Shown one piece after another: positions 15,961 to 26,147 of a DNA stretch of 64,000 nt. A program made the translations under genes and the position numbers. Source of the DNA: Pseudomonas paralcaligenes (GTDB lineage Bacteria; Pseudomonadota; Gammaproteobacteria; Pseudomonadales; Pseudomonadaceae); assembly GCF_019655855.1 (NCBI RefSeq), contig NZ_BPFX01000006.1:62001-126000 (forward strand), read 5' to 3'. Within the stretch, counting starts at the first letter, position 1, and each line of letters opens with the position of its first letter. The notes below the pieces were generated by a model. The model had not been told where the DNA came from and did not search any database. It saw nothing but the letters and a program-made list of their open reading frames with translations.

Positions 15961-18426
15961 TTAGCGAGCCGGCGTGGACGTCAGCACCAGACGGTTGTGA
16001 CGGTGGTCACGCAGCGCGCCGAAGGCCTGCGCCAGCGCCGCCGGGGTCAGCGCGGCAATAGCCTCAGCAAGTTGCTCCGGCGTGCCTTCCCCCCCGGCCA
16101 GCCGCCACTGCCAGAGCAGCTCGGCCAGCGCCCGGGGCTCCCGCGCCTGTCCGCGCAGGTGGTCGGCCAGCGGCCCGGCGACGGCCGCGACACCCTCGTG
16201 CGAAAGATCGAGGAGGTGCCGCTCGCGCTCTTCCAGAAACGCATCGACATGAGCCAGCAGTTCCGCCGCCCCGGCTCCGGGAGACTGGATGGCGAACAGC
16301 AGCCCGCCACGCCCGCCCACCTGGCGGAAGCCGCTGAACAGCCCGTAGCCCAGCCGCAGCTCCTCGCGCATGCGCCGGTAGAACGCCGCCTGCAGCCACT
16401 GTCCGAGCCAGCGCCAGACGGCCTCGGCGGTCGAGGTGGATTCGGGCTGCGGGCAGAACAGCAGCAACGCAACGTCGCCGCCGGCCGGACCCTGGTAGTC
16501 CCGGCTGCCCCGGCCGGTCGCGGCCAGGGCCGGTGCCACGAGCGCCGGACGGCCCGGCAGCAGCGCCAGGTCGGCGGCCAGCCGCTCGGCCAGTGCGTCC
16601 GGTCCGACCAGCAGGCCGTGCCAGCGGCTGTCGCGCCAGTCCGTCTGCATCGGCCAGTCCGCCCCCTCTTCGTCCAGGCCGGCCAGCACCCGTGGCAGTT
16701 GTTGCAGCAGGCGACGGATCGGCATCTGCGCACGCTCGCGCATCCGCGCCTGGCGCAGCAGGCGTTCGCTGCGTTCCAGTTCGTCCGTCCATTCCGCGCC
16801 AAGCGACTGCCGCAAGCACTGCACCACCGCGGGCAGCAGCGCCACCGGCCCCTCGCAGACCAGTTGCCAGTCCCCGCCGTCGAACTCGCTTCGTACGTCG
16901 ATGCCGAGACGCTCCCCCGCGGCCCGGAGCACCTGGAGGCGCCGCGCCAGCACCTGGCCGGCCAGCGGATTCAGGGGCGCCGGCCAGACCCAGCGCAGGT
17001 GCAGCGCCGCACGAACAGCGTCCAATCCATGCCGGGCCAGCGCCGAAGGACACTCGCCCGGCTGGTGCGGTACGGCGGCCAGCAACGGATTGCCGGGCGG
17101 AACCAGACTCACCGAAGGCGCCTCCACGAAAGGCAGCACAGCCGCCTCCAGCGCCAGCGGAAAGCCGCAGACACTTGTTGTCGCCGGCGCCAGCGAGGCG
17201 CTGGCGCGCACACTGATCAGCCGTTCCTCGCCGACGCCGGCAAGCATCGCGGTCAGGTTCCGCAGCGCGTCACCGTCCGGCTGCCCGACGCCCTGCTCCA
17301 GCCAGAAGCGGCCCAGCTCCAGCGGCGCCAGGGAGGTCAGTTGCCAGGGCCGCTCGGCTGCCTGGGTCTCCAGCGCTTCCCGCCAGGGCGCGCGGGCGGC
17401 GAGCGCCGACAGCCAGCGCAGCAGCGCCGCGCGGACCTGCGCGCAGGCGCGGTCATCATCCGCCACCGGCTCCACTTCCAGCGCCAGCAGTGCCTGGCCG
17501 GCATGGGCATAGGCGCTCTGCACGTCCCAGCCGTCGATCAGGCCGGCCTCGCGCAACTGCTGCTGGAGGCTGTCGGGCAGGTCGCTGGACAGCTGCTCGC
17601 GCAGCCAGCCGAGCTCCGCCCTGGCGCCTTCGGCGTGGCCCTCCAGCACCAGCCCCAGCCACAGACGCGGCGCGGCCGAGGCCTGCCCCAGATGCCAGTG
17701 GCACGCACGCAGCGGCAGCATCGCCGGCGGCACAGAGCGCGTCGGTACTTCGCCCGGGATCAGCAGCTCGGCCAGGCGCTCGCCCAGCGCCAGCAGCTCA
17801 GGCGCCGGTTGCGGCCCCACCAGCATCAGGCGGCAATTGCCGGCCCGGTAGAAGCGTTGGTGAAAGTCGGTCACGGCGGCACGGAAATCGTCCCGCCGAG
17901 GAGCCAGGCTGGCGCCGTTGCCGGCGACGAAGGCGTGGCAGGGATGGCCGGGCGCGAGGGCGTCGAGCAGCGCGCAGAGCCCCTGCTGTCGCGGATCGGC
18001 GCCCCGTGCCAGATATTCGGCCTGGAGCACCTGGGCCTCGGCCAGCTGGGCATCGGCGTCGAACCGGGGACGCGCCAGCATGTCGAGCAGCCTGAGCCCA
18101 GCCTCCTCCAGCAGCTCGGCCGGAACCTCGCAATGGTATTCGGTGAGCCGCACGCCGGTGCTGGCGTTGACCCGGCCGCCGCTGGCCTGGACGAAGGGCA
18201 GCAGACGCCGCTCCGCCGGATAGCCTGCGCCGCCGAGGAACAGGAGGTGTTCGAGGAAATGCGCCAGCCCCGGCCAGGCCGGGGGCTCGTCGTGGCTACC
18301 GGCCGCGACCTCGACGATCAGGCAGGCCCGGCGCTCGTCCGGCCGGCTGACGGCCGCCACCCGGCAGCCGCCGGCGGCGATGCGCAGGATCGGCGGAGCG
18401 AGCGTCGGGAGGGCGGAATCGGTCAT
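15961..18426 (-). CDS. pqqF: M16-family zinc peptidase PqqF (PQQ biosynthesis)
   Basis: An 821-residue inverzincin metallopeptidase. The catalytic HXXEH motif is HFLEH at residues 56-60, with the downstream Glu region (AEAQVLQAEYLARG) near 130. Two peptidase M16 halves plus inactive C-terminal domains fit the PqqF architecture. PqqF helps release the crosslinked Glu-Tyr from the PqqA precursor. It is placed apart from pqqABCDE but next to the exa regulators, as in P. aeruginosa. The ATG at 18426 is chosen because the protein then begins like family members; the ribosome site is weak. Confidence 0.87.
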   Translation of the reverse strand: MTDSALPTLAPPILRIAAGGCRVAAVSRPDERRACLIVEVAAGSHDEPPAWPGLAHFLEHLLFLGGAGYPAERRLLPFVQASGGRVNASTGVRLTEYHCEVPAELLEEAGLRLLDMLARPRFDADAQLAEAQVLQAEYLARGADPRQQGLCALLDALAPGHPCHAFVAGNGASLAPRRDDFRAAVTDFHQRFYRAGNCRLMLVGPQPAPELLALGERLAELLIPGEVPTRSVPPAMLPLRACHWHLGQASAAPRLWLGLVLEGHAEGARAELGWLREQLSSDLPDSLQQQLREAGLIDGWDVQSAYAHAGQALLALEVEPVADDDRACAQVRAALLRWLSALAARAPWREALETQAAERPWQLTSLAPLELGRFWLEQGVGQPDGDALRNLTAMLAGVGEERLISVRASASLAPATTSVCGFPLALEAAVLPFVEAPSVSLVPPGNPLLAAVPHQPGECPSALARHGLDAVRAALHLRWVWPAPLNPLAGQVLARRLQVLRAAGERLGIDVRSEFDGGDWQLVCEGPVALLPAVVQCLRQSLGAEWTDELERSERLLRQARMRERAQMPIRRLLQQLPRVLAGLDEEGADWPMQTDWRDSRWHGLLVGPDALAERLAADLALLPGRPALVAPALAATGRGSRDYQGPAGGDVALLLFCPQPESTSTAEAVWRWLGQWLQAAFYRRMREELRLGYGLFSGFRQVGGRGGLLFAIQSPGAGAAELLAHVDAFLEERERHLLDLSHEGVAAVAGPLADHLRGQAREPRALAELLWQWRLAGGEGTPEQLAEAIAALTPAALAQAFGALRDHRHNRLVLTSTPAR

Positions 18427-18522
18427 GGAGGGTAGCGGCGAAGCATCGGAGCGGCCAGCATCGGCGCACGGCGGCGATCGGGCAATCACTCTTTCGGCCA
18501 AGGCCGCCGGTCAGACCCCCGG

Positions 18523-18762
18523 TCAGGCGGACGGGCAGAGCACGCGCATCTCCCGCGCTGCGCTGCCGGCCAAAGCCCGGCGCAGCTTCAGGTAGGACTC
18601 CCGTGCATTGGCCGCGGCGCGGCCGAGTGCCTCGCACTCGGCGTGCTGCTCGGCCGTGTAGGGGCGCGGCGTCTCATTCATGAAGTGGATCAGCGCCTGA
18701 TGCGCCTCGGCGGAAAGCCGGGCGAGCCGGCGTTCTTCCAGGGTGACGGGGGACTGGTCCAT
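18523..18762 (-). CDS. Small conserved hypothetical protein
   Basis: A 79-residue soluble, mostly alpha-helical protein (LEERRLARLSAEAHQALIHF..., ANARESYLKLRRALAG) with no signal peptide or membrane segment. GGAAG lies upstream of the ATG. No domain recognised. It lies 96 nt upstream of pqqF on the same strand and might be co-transcribed. Confidence 0.6.
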   Translation of the reverse strand: MDQSPVTLEERRLARLSAEAHQALIHFMNETPRPYTAEQHAECEALGRAAANARESYLKLRRALAGSAAREMRVLCPSA

Positions 18763-18860
18763 CGGGGTCTTCCTGCCAGGGTTTCTCGGTCTCGGTTTTT
18801 TGACGTCAGAGAAACCATGGGTTCAGATCGCCGCGACGACCGGTCGGTCGCCATCAGGAC

Positions 18861-19031
18861 TCAGGCAGGTTCGTCGGGCTCGGCAGGCTGCCCATCACCA
18901 GGAGGACGGCGCACACCGGACTGGTGCCCGGGCTCGGTATCCACCTGCCCCGGTCCCAGTGGATCGGGCTTGGCCGGCAGCGGCGAATGGGGGTTCTGGT
19001 CCTGCACGGGATCGTAGGGATCGATGGACAT
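18861..19031 (-). CDS. Proline-rich small protein
   Basis: A 56-residue ORF with a strong GGAGGCGAGC site before the ATG at 19031 (MSIDPYDPVQDQNPH...). It is low-complexity, rich in Pro, Asp, Gln and Gly, probably disordered, with no hydrophobic segment. Coding status rests on the ribosome site and frame only; function unknown. Confidence 0.5.
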   Translation of the reverse strand: MSIDPYDPVQDQNPHSPLPAKPDPLGPGQVDTEPGHQSGVRRPPGDGQPAEPDEPA

Positions 19032-19107
19032 GCTCGCCTCCACGGCCGGGAACGGCCCGGCCCTGTGCGTTGGAGGCGCCGATCGAGCGGGGAGTTCGAC
19101 CCCGCCG

Positions 19108-19401
19108 TCAGCCGGCCAGCGCCACCCGCGCGGCCCTCGGGCGGGCCTGGGGCAGGCGGTAGAAGCCTTCGTCGTCGCGCTCCACCAGGCCGCAGGCGCA
19201 GAGCCGGCTGAGCACCTGCCGCACGCTGAGCACGGAAATCTGCTCGTCGGCCAGCAGCAGGCAGTCGTGCAGCTCCCGCGAGCGCATGCCCTGCGCGTTC
19301 TGCTGCAGCACTTCGAGTATCTTCAACCGTACCAGACTGACCTTGAGCCCGGCTCCCTGGAGCATCGTCTTGAGTTCCTGACGCTTGTCGTTGGTGGCCA
19401 T
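19108..19401 (-). CDS. Short Fur-like winged-helix DNA-binding protein
   Basis: A 97-residue protein whose residues 8-80 match the DNA-binding half of Fur (LKTMLQGAGLKVSLVRLKILEVLQ, then SVRQVLSRLCACGLVERDDEGFYRL). The C-terminal dimerisation and metal-binding half of Fur, with its HHXHXXC motif, is absent, although a full Fur is about 135-160 residues. It could be a stand-alone repressor that dimerises differently or a modulator of Fur-type regulators. Metal sensing is unlikely. The 294-bp AT-richer gap upstream holds only promoter-like sequence shared with the divergent lipoprotein. Confidence 0.7.
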   Translation of the reverse strand: MATNDKRQELKTMLQGAGLKVSLVRLKILEVLQQNAQGMRSRELHDCLLLADEQISVLSVRQVLSRLCACGLVERDDEGFYRLPQARPRAARVALAG

Positions 19402-19695
19402 GCCACTCTCCTTGTGCGTGTGCTATCCACGTCTTCTTGGTCTGTGAAAATCTGTCGCAAGAAACAGCTTCTTACTTACTAAGACGAACGAGCGCGGAAA
19501 AACCTGCAGCCGAAACGAAAAACTTTTTTATCTCGCCCCCTCACCGCTCTTTGTGCTATTTCTCGACCGCTCCGGCCCGACTGGCGGACAGGGTACAAGC
19601 AGCGACTCCATATAAAAGAGCTGCATCACCGCCGGAGCACTGCAAGGGGATGGCGGCCCTGCCGCCGGAAACAGGCAAGCCCGCTGGGGAAAGAT

Positions 19696-19983
19696 ATGAA
19701 AAGGCTTGTACTGCTGGTCGTCACGCTGGCGCTGGTCGCCGGCTGCTCCGCAACCGCGAAGACATACGAGAAGAAGGGCCGCAAGGGCCTCAACATCAAC
19801 TGTTCCGGGCTCACCTCCAGCTGGAAGCAGTGCGAGGACAAGGCCACCCACGCCTGCGGGCCCAAGGGCTATCGGGTGGTGGCCAAGGCCGGCGCGGACC
19901 AGGGCGACGACTCCGCCGACTTCGTCTTCGGCCTCAACCCGGCCGGCTTCTCCAGCCGCAGCATGGTCGTCATCTGCAAGTAA
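19696..19983 (+). CDS. Small lipoprotein
   Basis: A 95-residue precursor with lipobox ALVAGC (residues 12-17), so a lipid-anchored envelope protein of about 79 residues. The mature part has three conserved-looking cysteines (NINCSGL, KQCEDKA, HACGPKG) plus one near the C-terminus (VVICK). GGAAAG lies just before the ATG, and TATAAA at about 19613 could be its -10 box. No family name recognised. Confidence 0.7.
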   Translation: MKRLVLLVVTLALVAGCSATAKTYEKKGRKGLNINCSGLTSSWKQCEDKATHACGPKGYRVVAKAGADQGDDSADFVFGLNPAGFSSRSMVVICK

Positions 19984-20085
19984 TCCTCACGGAAGAGTCC
20001 TGAGCGGGGCCGGCGAAGCGGGAGCAACCTTTTGCCGACCGCGCCGGTCCATAGGCTGACCAGCCTCACAGACGAACGGCAGCCC

Positions 20086-21111
20086 ATGGACCTGGTCATC
20101 GCCCGCCCCGAGGGCCTCTACTGCCCACCCGGCGACTTCTACATAGACCCCTGGCGCCCGGTCGAACGCGCCGTGATCACCCACGGCCACGGCGACCACG
20201 CGCGCGGCGGCAGCCGCCACTACCTGGCCGCCACGCCCGGCGCCGGCATCCTGCGTGCGCGCCTCGGCGCGGACATCCCCCTGCAGACCCTCGACTACGG
20301 CGAACGCCTCGACCACCGCGGCGTGACCCTCAGCCTGCACCCCGCCGGCCATGTGCTCGGCTCGGCCCAGGTGCGCCTGGAATACCGCGGCGAGGTCTGG
20401 GTCGCCTCGGGCGACTACAAGGTCGAGCCGGACGGCACCTGCGCCCCCTTCGAGCCGGTGCGCTGCCACACCTTCATCAGCGAATCGACCTTCGGCCTGC
20501 CGATCTACCGCTGGCAGCCACAGGCACAGATCTTCGCCGGCATCGACGACTGGTGGCGGCAGAACCAGGCCGCCGGGCGCGCCAGCGTGCTGTTCTGCTA
20601 CGCCTTCGGCAAGGCGCAGCGCATTCTCCACGGCATCGACGCGAGCATCGGCCCGATCCTCGGCCACGGCTCGATGGAGCCGTTGCACCAGGTCTACCGC
20701 GAGGCCGGCGTGCACCTGCCGCCGACCCTCTACGCTGGCGACTTCAAGAAGAGCGACCCGCTGCTACGCCAGGCGCTGATCCTCGCCCCGCCCTCGGCCG
20801 GCGGCAGCACCTGGATGCGCCGCTTCGGCGACTACAGCGACGCCTTCGCCAGCGGCTGGATGATGCTGCGCGGCACCCGCCGCCGGCGCGGCGTGGACCG
20901 CGGCTTCGTGCTCTCCGACCACGCCGACTGGCCGGGCCTGCTGTGGGCCATCGAGCAGACCAGCGCCGAGCGGGTGTTCGTCACCCACGGCTCGGTCAAC
21001 GTGCTGGTGCGCTACCTGCGCGAACAGGGCCTGGACGCCCAGGGCTTCGACACCGAGTACGGCGACGAGGACGAGGCGGCGCCCGCCACGGAAGCGGAGC
21101 CGAGCGCATGA
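20086..21111 (+). CDS. DNA-ligase-associated exonuclease (MBL fold)
   Basis: A 341-residue metallo-beta-lactamase-fold nuclease of the ligase-associated type. The metal motif [11 protein letters not shown] (HxHxDH, residues 32-42) and later [11 protein letters not shown] and SDHADW are visible. The start at 20086 ([12 protein letters not shown]) follows AACGGCAGCCC; an upstream in-frame ATG at 20032 is less likely. It is first in a four-gene operon with stop/start overlap to the ligase (4 nt). Family members are thought to process DNA ends during ligase-coupled repair; activity is inferred. Confidence 0.9.
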   Translation: MDLVIARPEGLYCPPGDFYIDPWRPVERAVITHGHGDHARGGSRHYLAATPGAGILRARLGADIPLQTLDYGERLDHRGVTLSLHPAGHVLGSAQVRLEYRGEVWVASGDYKVEPDGTCAPFEPVRCHTFISESTFGLPIYRWQPQAQIFAGIDDWWRQNQAAGRASVLFCYAFGKAQRILHGIDASIGPILGHGSMEPLHQVYREAGVHLPPTLYAGDFKKSDPLLRQALILAPPSAGGSTWMRRFGDYSDAFASGWMMLRGTRRRRGVDRGFVLSDHADWPGLLWAIEQTSAERVFVTHGSVNVLVRYLREQGLDAQGFDTEYGDEDEAAPATEAEPSA

Positions 21112-22829
21112 AGGCCTTTGCCGAACTCTACGCACGCCTCGACGCCACCACCTCCAGCAACGCCAAGCTGGCCGCCCTGCAGGACTACTTCCGCACGGCC
21201 AGCGCCGCGGACGCGGCCTGGGCGGTGTACTTCCTCGCTGGCGGCCGGCCGCGGCAACTGGTGCCGTCGCGACAACTGCGCGAGCTGGCGATGCAGGCGG
21301 CCGGGCTGCCGGAATGGCTGTTCGAGGAGAGCTACTCGGCGGTCGGCGACCTCGCCGAGACCATCGCCCTGCTGCTGCCCGAGTCCAGCCACGAATCCGC
21401 CGACGGCCTGGCCGTGTGGGTCGAGGACAGGCTGCTGCCCCTGCGCGGGCTGCCGCCGGAGGAGCTGGCCGCGCGCCTGCCGGCGCTGTGGGCGCAGCTC
21501 GACCGCCAGGCGCTGATGGTGTGCATCAAGCTGATCACCGGGGCCTTCCGGGTCGGCGTCTCCAAGCTGCTGGTGACCCGCGCCCTGGCCGGCCTCGCCG
21601 GCATCGATGCCAAGCGCGTGGCCCAGCGTCTGGTCGGCTACACCGACCTGTCCCACCGGCCCGGCACCGAGAGCTATCGCAGGCTGATCGCCGCCGAGTC
21701 GGACGACGAACACGCCCAGCGCGGCGGCCAGCCCTACCCGTTCTTTCTCGCCCACGCCCTGCAACTGCCGGTGGACCAGTTCGAGGCGAGCCTCGGCCCG
21801 GTCGAGGGCTGGCAGGTGGAGTGGAAGTGGGACGGCATCCGCGCCCAGTTGGTCAGACGCGACGGCCGACTGTGGCTGTGGTCGCGGGGCGAGGAGCTGA
21901 TCAGCGAGCGCTTTCCCGAACTGGACGAACTGGCCGCGCGCCTGCCCGACGGCACGGTGATCGACGGCGAGCTGGTGGTCTGGCGCCACCCGCCGGAGGC
22001 CGACGGCACGCTGGCGATGGCGCTCGGCAGCGGGGCGCTGGAGGCGGCCGTGGAGGACCGGGTGGAGCGCTACGGCATCCAGCCCTTCGCCCTGCTCCAG
22101 CAGCGCATCGGCCGCAAGACCCTGGGCAAGAAGCTGCTCGAGGACGTGCCGGCGGCCATGCTCGGCTACGACCTGCTGGAGTGGCAGGGCCAGGACTGGC
22201 GCAGCCGTCCGCAGCACGAACGGCGCGCGCAGCTGGAAAAGGTCATCGCCGCCTGCGCCAGCCCCCGGCTGATGCCCTCGCCGCTACTGCACGGCGACAG
22301 CTGGCAGGCCCTGGCCACGCAGCGCGAGGCGTCCCGCCGGCTCGGTGTGGAAGGCATGATGCTCAAGGCCCGCGACGCGCTGTACGGCGTGGGCCGGACC
22401 AAGGACATGGGCGTGTGGTGGAAGTGGAAGGTCGACCCGTTCAGCGTCGACGCCGTGCTGATCTACGCCCAGCGCGGCCACGGCCGCCGCGCCAGTCTCT
22501 ACACCGACTACACCTTCGCCGTGTGGGACGGCCCGCCCGGCGCCGGCGAGCGCAGCCTGGTGCCGTTCGCCAAGGCCTACTCCGGGCTGACCGACGAGGA
22601 GATGCGCCAGGTCGACGCCATCGTGCGCAAGACCACCGTGGAGAAGTTCGGCCCGGTGCGCAGCGTCACCCCGACCCTGGTGTTCGAGCTGGGCTTCGAG
22701 GGCATCGCCCTGTCCAAGCGCCACAAGAGCGGCATCGCCGTGCGCTTCCCGCGCATGCTGCGCTGGCGCCGGGACAAGCCGGTGGAGGAAGCCGACACCC
22801 TGGCCATCCTCCAGGACCTGCTGCAATGA
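21108..22829 (+). CDS. ATP-dependent DNA ligase (repair-associated)
   Basis: A 573-residue ATP-dependent ligase. The N-terminal DNA-binding domain occupies about residues 1-215. The adenylation domain has the nucleotidyl-lysine K240 in [10 protein letters not shown], then IDGELVVW (motif III), GVEGMMLK (motif IV) and WWKWKV (motif V). A C-terminal OB domain follows. It seals nicks in the repair module with its overlapping neighbours; homologues have been linked to cisplatin-damage tolerance. The main replicative ligase LigA is NAD-dependent and is a different gene. Confidence 0.95.
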   Translation: MKAFAELYARLDATTSSNAKLAALQDYFRTASAADAAWAVYFLAGGRPRQLVPSRQLRELAMQAAGLPEWLFEESYSAVGDLAETIALLLPESSHESADGLAVWVEDRLLPLRGLPPEELAARLPALWAQLDRQALMVCIKLITGAFRVGVSKLLVTRALAGLAGIDAKRVAQRLVGYTDLSHRPGTESYRRLIAAESDDEHAQRGGQPYPFFLAHALQLPVDQFEASLGPVEGWQVEWKWDGIRAQLVRRDGRLWLWSRGEELISERFPELDELAARLPDGTVIDGELVVWRHPPEADGTLAMALGSGALEAAVEDRVERYGIQPFALLQQRIGRKTLGKKLLEDVPAAMLGYDLLEWQGQDWRSRPQHERRAQLEKVIAACASPRLMPSPLLHGDSWQALATQREASRRLGVEGMMLKARDALYGVGRTKDMGVWWKWKVDPFSVDAVLIYAQRGHGRRASLYTDYTFAVWDGPPGAGERSLVPFAKAYSGLTDEEMRQVDAIVRKTTVEKFGPVRSVTPTLVFELGFEGIALSKRHKSGIAVRFPRMLRWRRDKPVEEADTLAILQDLLQ

Positions 22830-25408
22830 GCCTGGCCGGCGACTGGTTCGCGCGGCGTGGATGGAAGGCCTTCGCCTTCCAGAAGACGGTCTGGCAGGCG
22901 GTGGCCAAGGGCGAATCCGGCCTGCTCCACGCCACCACAGGCTCCGGCAAGACCTACGCGGTATGGCTGGCCGCGCTGAACCGCTTCGCCAAAGCCACGC
23001 CGGCGACCACCACCAGCGGCCAGCCGCGCAAGCGCCAGCCGGCCGCCGCGCCGCTCACGGTGCTGTGGATCACCCCGATGCGTGCCCTGGCCGCCGACAC
23101 CCAGCGCGCCCTGCAGGCGCCGCTGGACGAGCTGGGCATCGCCTGGAGCGTCGGCCTGCGCACCGGCGACACCGGCAACAGCGAGCGCGCGCGCCAGGGC
23201 CGCAAGCTGCCCAGCGCGCTGATCACCACGCCGGAGAGCCTGACCCTGCTGCTCACCCGCAGCGACGCCGAGGCACAGTTCGCCGGCCTGCGCATGCTGG
23301 TGGTGGACGAGTGGCACGAGCTGCTCGGCAACAAGCGCGGCGTGCAGCTGCAACTGGCGCTGGTGCGGCTGCGACACTGGAACCCGGGGCTGATCGTCTG
23401 GGGCCTGTCGGCGACCCTGGGCAACCAGCCGCACGCGCTGCAGGTGCTGCTCGGCGACGCGCCGGGGCGCCTGGTGCAGGGCCGGCAGGACAAGAGCCTG
23501 CGCATCGACACTCTGCTGCCGCCGGGCATCGAGCGCTTCCCCTGGGCCGGGCACCTGGGCCTGCGCATGCTGCCGCAGGTGGTGGAGGAAGTGGCGAGCA
23601 GCGGCACCAGCCTGCTGTTCACCAACACCCGCTCGCAGGCCGAGGTCTGGTACCAGGCGCTGCTCGACGCGCGGCCGGACTGGGCCGGGCTGATCGCCCT
23701 GCACCACGGCTCGCTGTCGCGCGAGGTGCGCGACTGGGTCGAGCTGGGCCTCAAGGACGGCCGGCTGAAGGCCGTGGTGTGCACCTCCAGCCTCGACCTG
23801 GGGGTGGACTTCCTGCCGGTCGAGCGGGTGCTGCAGATCGGCTCGGCTAAGGGCGTGGCGCGCCTGCTGCAGCGCGCCGGGCGTTCCGGCCATGCGCCGG
23901 GACGGGCCTCGCGGATCAGCCTGGTGCCGACCCACGCCCTGGAGCTGGTCGAGGCCGCCGCCGTGCGGGACGCCGTCGCCGCCGGGCGCATCGAGGCCCG
24001 CCAGTCGCCGGAAAAACCGCTCGACGTGCTGGTCCAGCACCTTGTCAGCATGGCCCTCGGCGGCGGCTTCCGTCCCGACGAACTGCTGCGGGAAGTACGC
24101 GGCGCCTGGGCCTACCGCGTGCTGAGCGACGAGGAATGGCAATGGGCGCTGGCCTTCGTCCGCCACGGCGGCCATTCGCTCACCGCCTACCCCGACTACC
24201 GCCGCGTCGAGCCCGACGAACAAGGCGTCTGGCGCGTGCCCAGCGCCGCCCTGGCGCGGCGCCACCGGATGAGCGTGGGGACCATCGTCAGCGACGCCAG
24301 CATCGCCGTGAAGTTCTGGGCCAAGGGTGGCAGCGGCGCCTCGCTGGGCAGCGTCGAGGAAGGCTTCATCGCCCGCCTGCGCCCCGGCGACTGCTTCCTC
24401 TTCGCCGGGCGCCTGCTGGAACTGGTGCGGGTGGAGAACATGACCGCCTACGTCAACCGCGCCAAGGCGCGCAAGGCCGCGGTGCCGCGCTGGAACGGCG
24501 GGCGCATGCCGCTCTCCAGCGAGCTGGCCGACGCCGTGGTGGCACGCTTCGGCGCGGCGGCCGAGGGACACTTCGAAGGCCCGGAGATGCAGTTGCTGCG
24601 ACCGCTGCTGGCCGTGCAGCAGGCCTGGTCGGCGCTGCCCACGCCCAACTCCCTGCTGGCGGAAACCCTGCACTCGCGGGAGGGTTGGCACCTGTTCCTC
24701 TACCCCTTCGCCGGGCGCAGCGTGCACCTGGGACTGGCCAGCCTGCTGGCCTGGCGCATCGGCCAACTGCAGCCGGCGACCTTCTCCATCGCCGTCAACG
24801 ACTACGGCCTGGAACTGCTCTGCGCCACCCCGGTGGACTGGCCGCGCTGGCTGGGCGCCGACCTGCTGCGCGACGATGACCTGCTGCACGACGTGCTGGC
24901 CAGCCTCAACGCCGGCGAACTGGCGCGGCGCCGCTTCCGCGAGATCGCCCGCATCGCCGGCCTGGTGTTCGGCGGCTACCCCGGCGCGGCGAAGAGCGCG
25001 CGCCAGCTGCAGGCCTCCAGCGCGCTGTTCTTCGACGTGTTCCAGCAATACGACCCCGGCAACCTGCTGCTGACCCAGGCCCAGGAGGAAGTGCTGCGCC
25101 AGGAACTGGACGTGCAGCACCTGCAGCACACCCTGCGGCGCCTGCGCGAACTGCGCCTGGACCTGCGCGAGGTGAAACGCCCGCCGCCGCTGGCCTTTCC
25201 CCTATTGGTGGAGCGCTTCCGCGAAAGCCTCAGCTCGGAGAAACTCGCCGACCGCATCGCGCGCATGCTCGCCGACCTGGAAAAGGCCGCCGGCCCCGGC
25301 GCCTATGCGGACACCGCCGCGCCGCAGGTCGAACGCGAGCGACCACGCCCGCGCAGCCCGCGGCAGAGCAAGGACGGCCGCCCGCGCGCGAAGAAACGCA
25401 CCGACTGA
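22826..25408 (+). CDS. Ligase-associated DEXH-box helicase (Lhr-like)
   Basis: An 860-residue superfamily 2 helicase overlapping the ligase by 4 nt (ATGA). Motif I is TTGSGKT (residues 32-38), motif II DEWH, motif III SATL, then the RecA2 helicase domain with the QRAGRSGH motif VI. A long C-terminal region of the Lhr/winged-helix type follows, with a basic tail ([12 protein letters not shown]). It translocates on DNA and is expected to open ends or gaps for the nuclease and ligase encoded with it. Confidence 0.93.
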   Translation: MSLAGDWFARRGWKAFAFQKTVWQAVAKGESGLLHATTGSGKTYAVWLAALNRFAKATPATTTSGQPRKRQPAAAPLTVLWITPMRALAADTQRALQAPLDELGIAWSVGLRTGDTGNSERARQGRKLPSALITTPESLTLLLTRSDAEAQFAGLRMLVVDEWHELLGNKRGVQLQLALVRLRHWNPGLIVWGLSATLGNQPHALQVLLGDAPGRLVQGRQDKSLRIDTLLPPGIERFPWAGHLGLRMLPQVVEEVASSGTSLLFTNTRSQAEVWYQALLDARPDWAGLIALHHGSLSREVRDWVELGLKDGRLKAVVCTSSLDLGVDFLPVERVLQIGSAKGVARLLQRAGRSGHAPGRASRISLVPTHALELVEAAAVRDAVAAGRIEARQSPEKPLDVLVQHLVSMALGGGFRPDELLREVRGAWAYRVLSDEEWQWALAFVRHGGHSLTAYPDYRRVEPDEQGVWRVPSAALARRHRMSVGTIVSDASIAVKFWAKGGSGASLGSVEEGFIARLRPGDCFLFAGRLLELVRVENMTAYVNRAKARKAAVPRWNGGRMPLSSELADAVVARFGAAAEGHFEGPEMQLLRPLLAVQQAWSALPTPNSLLAETLHSREGWHLFLYPFAGRSVHLGLASLLAWRIGQLQPATFSIAVNDYGLELLCATPVDWPRWLGADLLRDDDLLHDVLASLNAGELARRRFREIARIAGLVFGGYPGAAKSARQLQASSALFFDVFQQYDPGNLLLTQAQEEVLRQELDVQHLQHTLRRLRELRLDLREVKRPPPLAFPLLVERFRESLSSEKLADRIARMLADLEKAAGPGAYADTAAPQVERERPRPRSPRQSKDGRPRAKKRTD

Positions 25409-25424
25409 CCCGAGGAGCACGACC

Positions 25425-26096
25425 ATCGACCCGACCCACGCCCCCACCCCGGCCCTGGCCGTGCGGATCGCCGGCAGCGAAGCCTGGCTGCTGGCCGACA
25501 AGGCGCTGTACTGGCCTGCCGGCGAGGCGCTGCTGGTCGCCGACATCCACTTCGGCAAGGCCGCGGCCTACCGCGCCCTCGGCCAGCCGGTGCCACGCGG
25601 CACCACCACCAGCAACCTGCAGCGCCTGGACGCGCTGCTGGCGCAGTACCGGTGCCGGCAACTGATTTTCCTCGGCGACTTCCTGCACGCCCGCCAGTCC
25701 CACGCGCCGGCCACCCTGGCTGCCCTGCACGCCTGGCGCGAACGCCACACCGGGCTGGACGTCCTGCTGATCCGCGGCAACCACGACCGCAGCGCCGGCG
25801 ACCCGCCGCCGACACTGGACATCCGCGTGGTCGCCGAACCCTGTCTGCTCGGCCCGTTCGCCCTGCAGCACGAACCCACGCCGCACCCCAGCCACCATGT
25901 GCTGGCCGGCCATGTGCATCCGGTGTGCGTGCTGCGCGGGCGCGGCCGTCAGCGCCTGGGCCTGCCCTGCTTCAGCCTGGAAGAGCGGTCGACCCTGCTG
26001 CCGGCGTTCGGCGCCTTCACCGGCGGCATGCAGGTGAGCGCCCAGCCGGGACGACGCCTGTACGCGGTGGGCGACGGCGGCGTGTGGCCGATCTGA
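25425..26096 (+). CDS. pdeM: Ligase-associated endonuclease PdeM, probable ATC start
   Basis: A calcineurin-like metallophosphoesterase, last gene of the repair operon. Motifs: DIHFGKAAAYR, GDFLHAR, RGNHDR and GHVHPV. The start is unusual: GAGGAG (25412-25417) sits 7 nt before ATC (25425), there is no ATG nearby, and the next standard candidate is a GTG at 25461 without a ribosome site. Family members begin shortly before the LADKALYWPAGE stretch, so either fits. I take ATC because of the spacing, with GTG as the alternative. An ATG at 25305 would run deep into the helicase gene. Confidence 0.85.
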   Translation: MDPTHAPTPALAVRIAGSEAWLLADKALYWPAGEALLVADIHFGKAAAYRALGQPVPRGTTTSNLQRLDALLAQYRCRQLIFLGDFLHARQSHAPATLAALHAWRERHTGLDVLLIRGNHDRSAGDPPPTLDIRVVAEPCLLGPFALQHEPTPHPSHHVLAGHVHPVCVLRGRGRQRLGLPCFSLEERSTLLPAFGAFTGGMQVSAQPGRRLYAVGDGGVWPI

Positions 26097-26114
26097 CGCA
26101 GGCTGCGCCGCGCG

Positions 26115-26133
26115 CACCGACTGACGGTCGGTG
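26115..26133. terminator. Stem-loop between convergent pdeM and clsB-like genes
   Basis: CACCGAC (26115-26121) pairs with GTCGGTG (26127-26133) around a 5-nt loop. There is no T-run on either strand, so it is only a weak bidirectional terminator candidate. Confidence 0.35.
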
Positions 26134-26147
26134 TGCGGTGCCCGACA

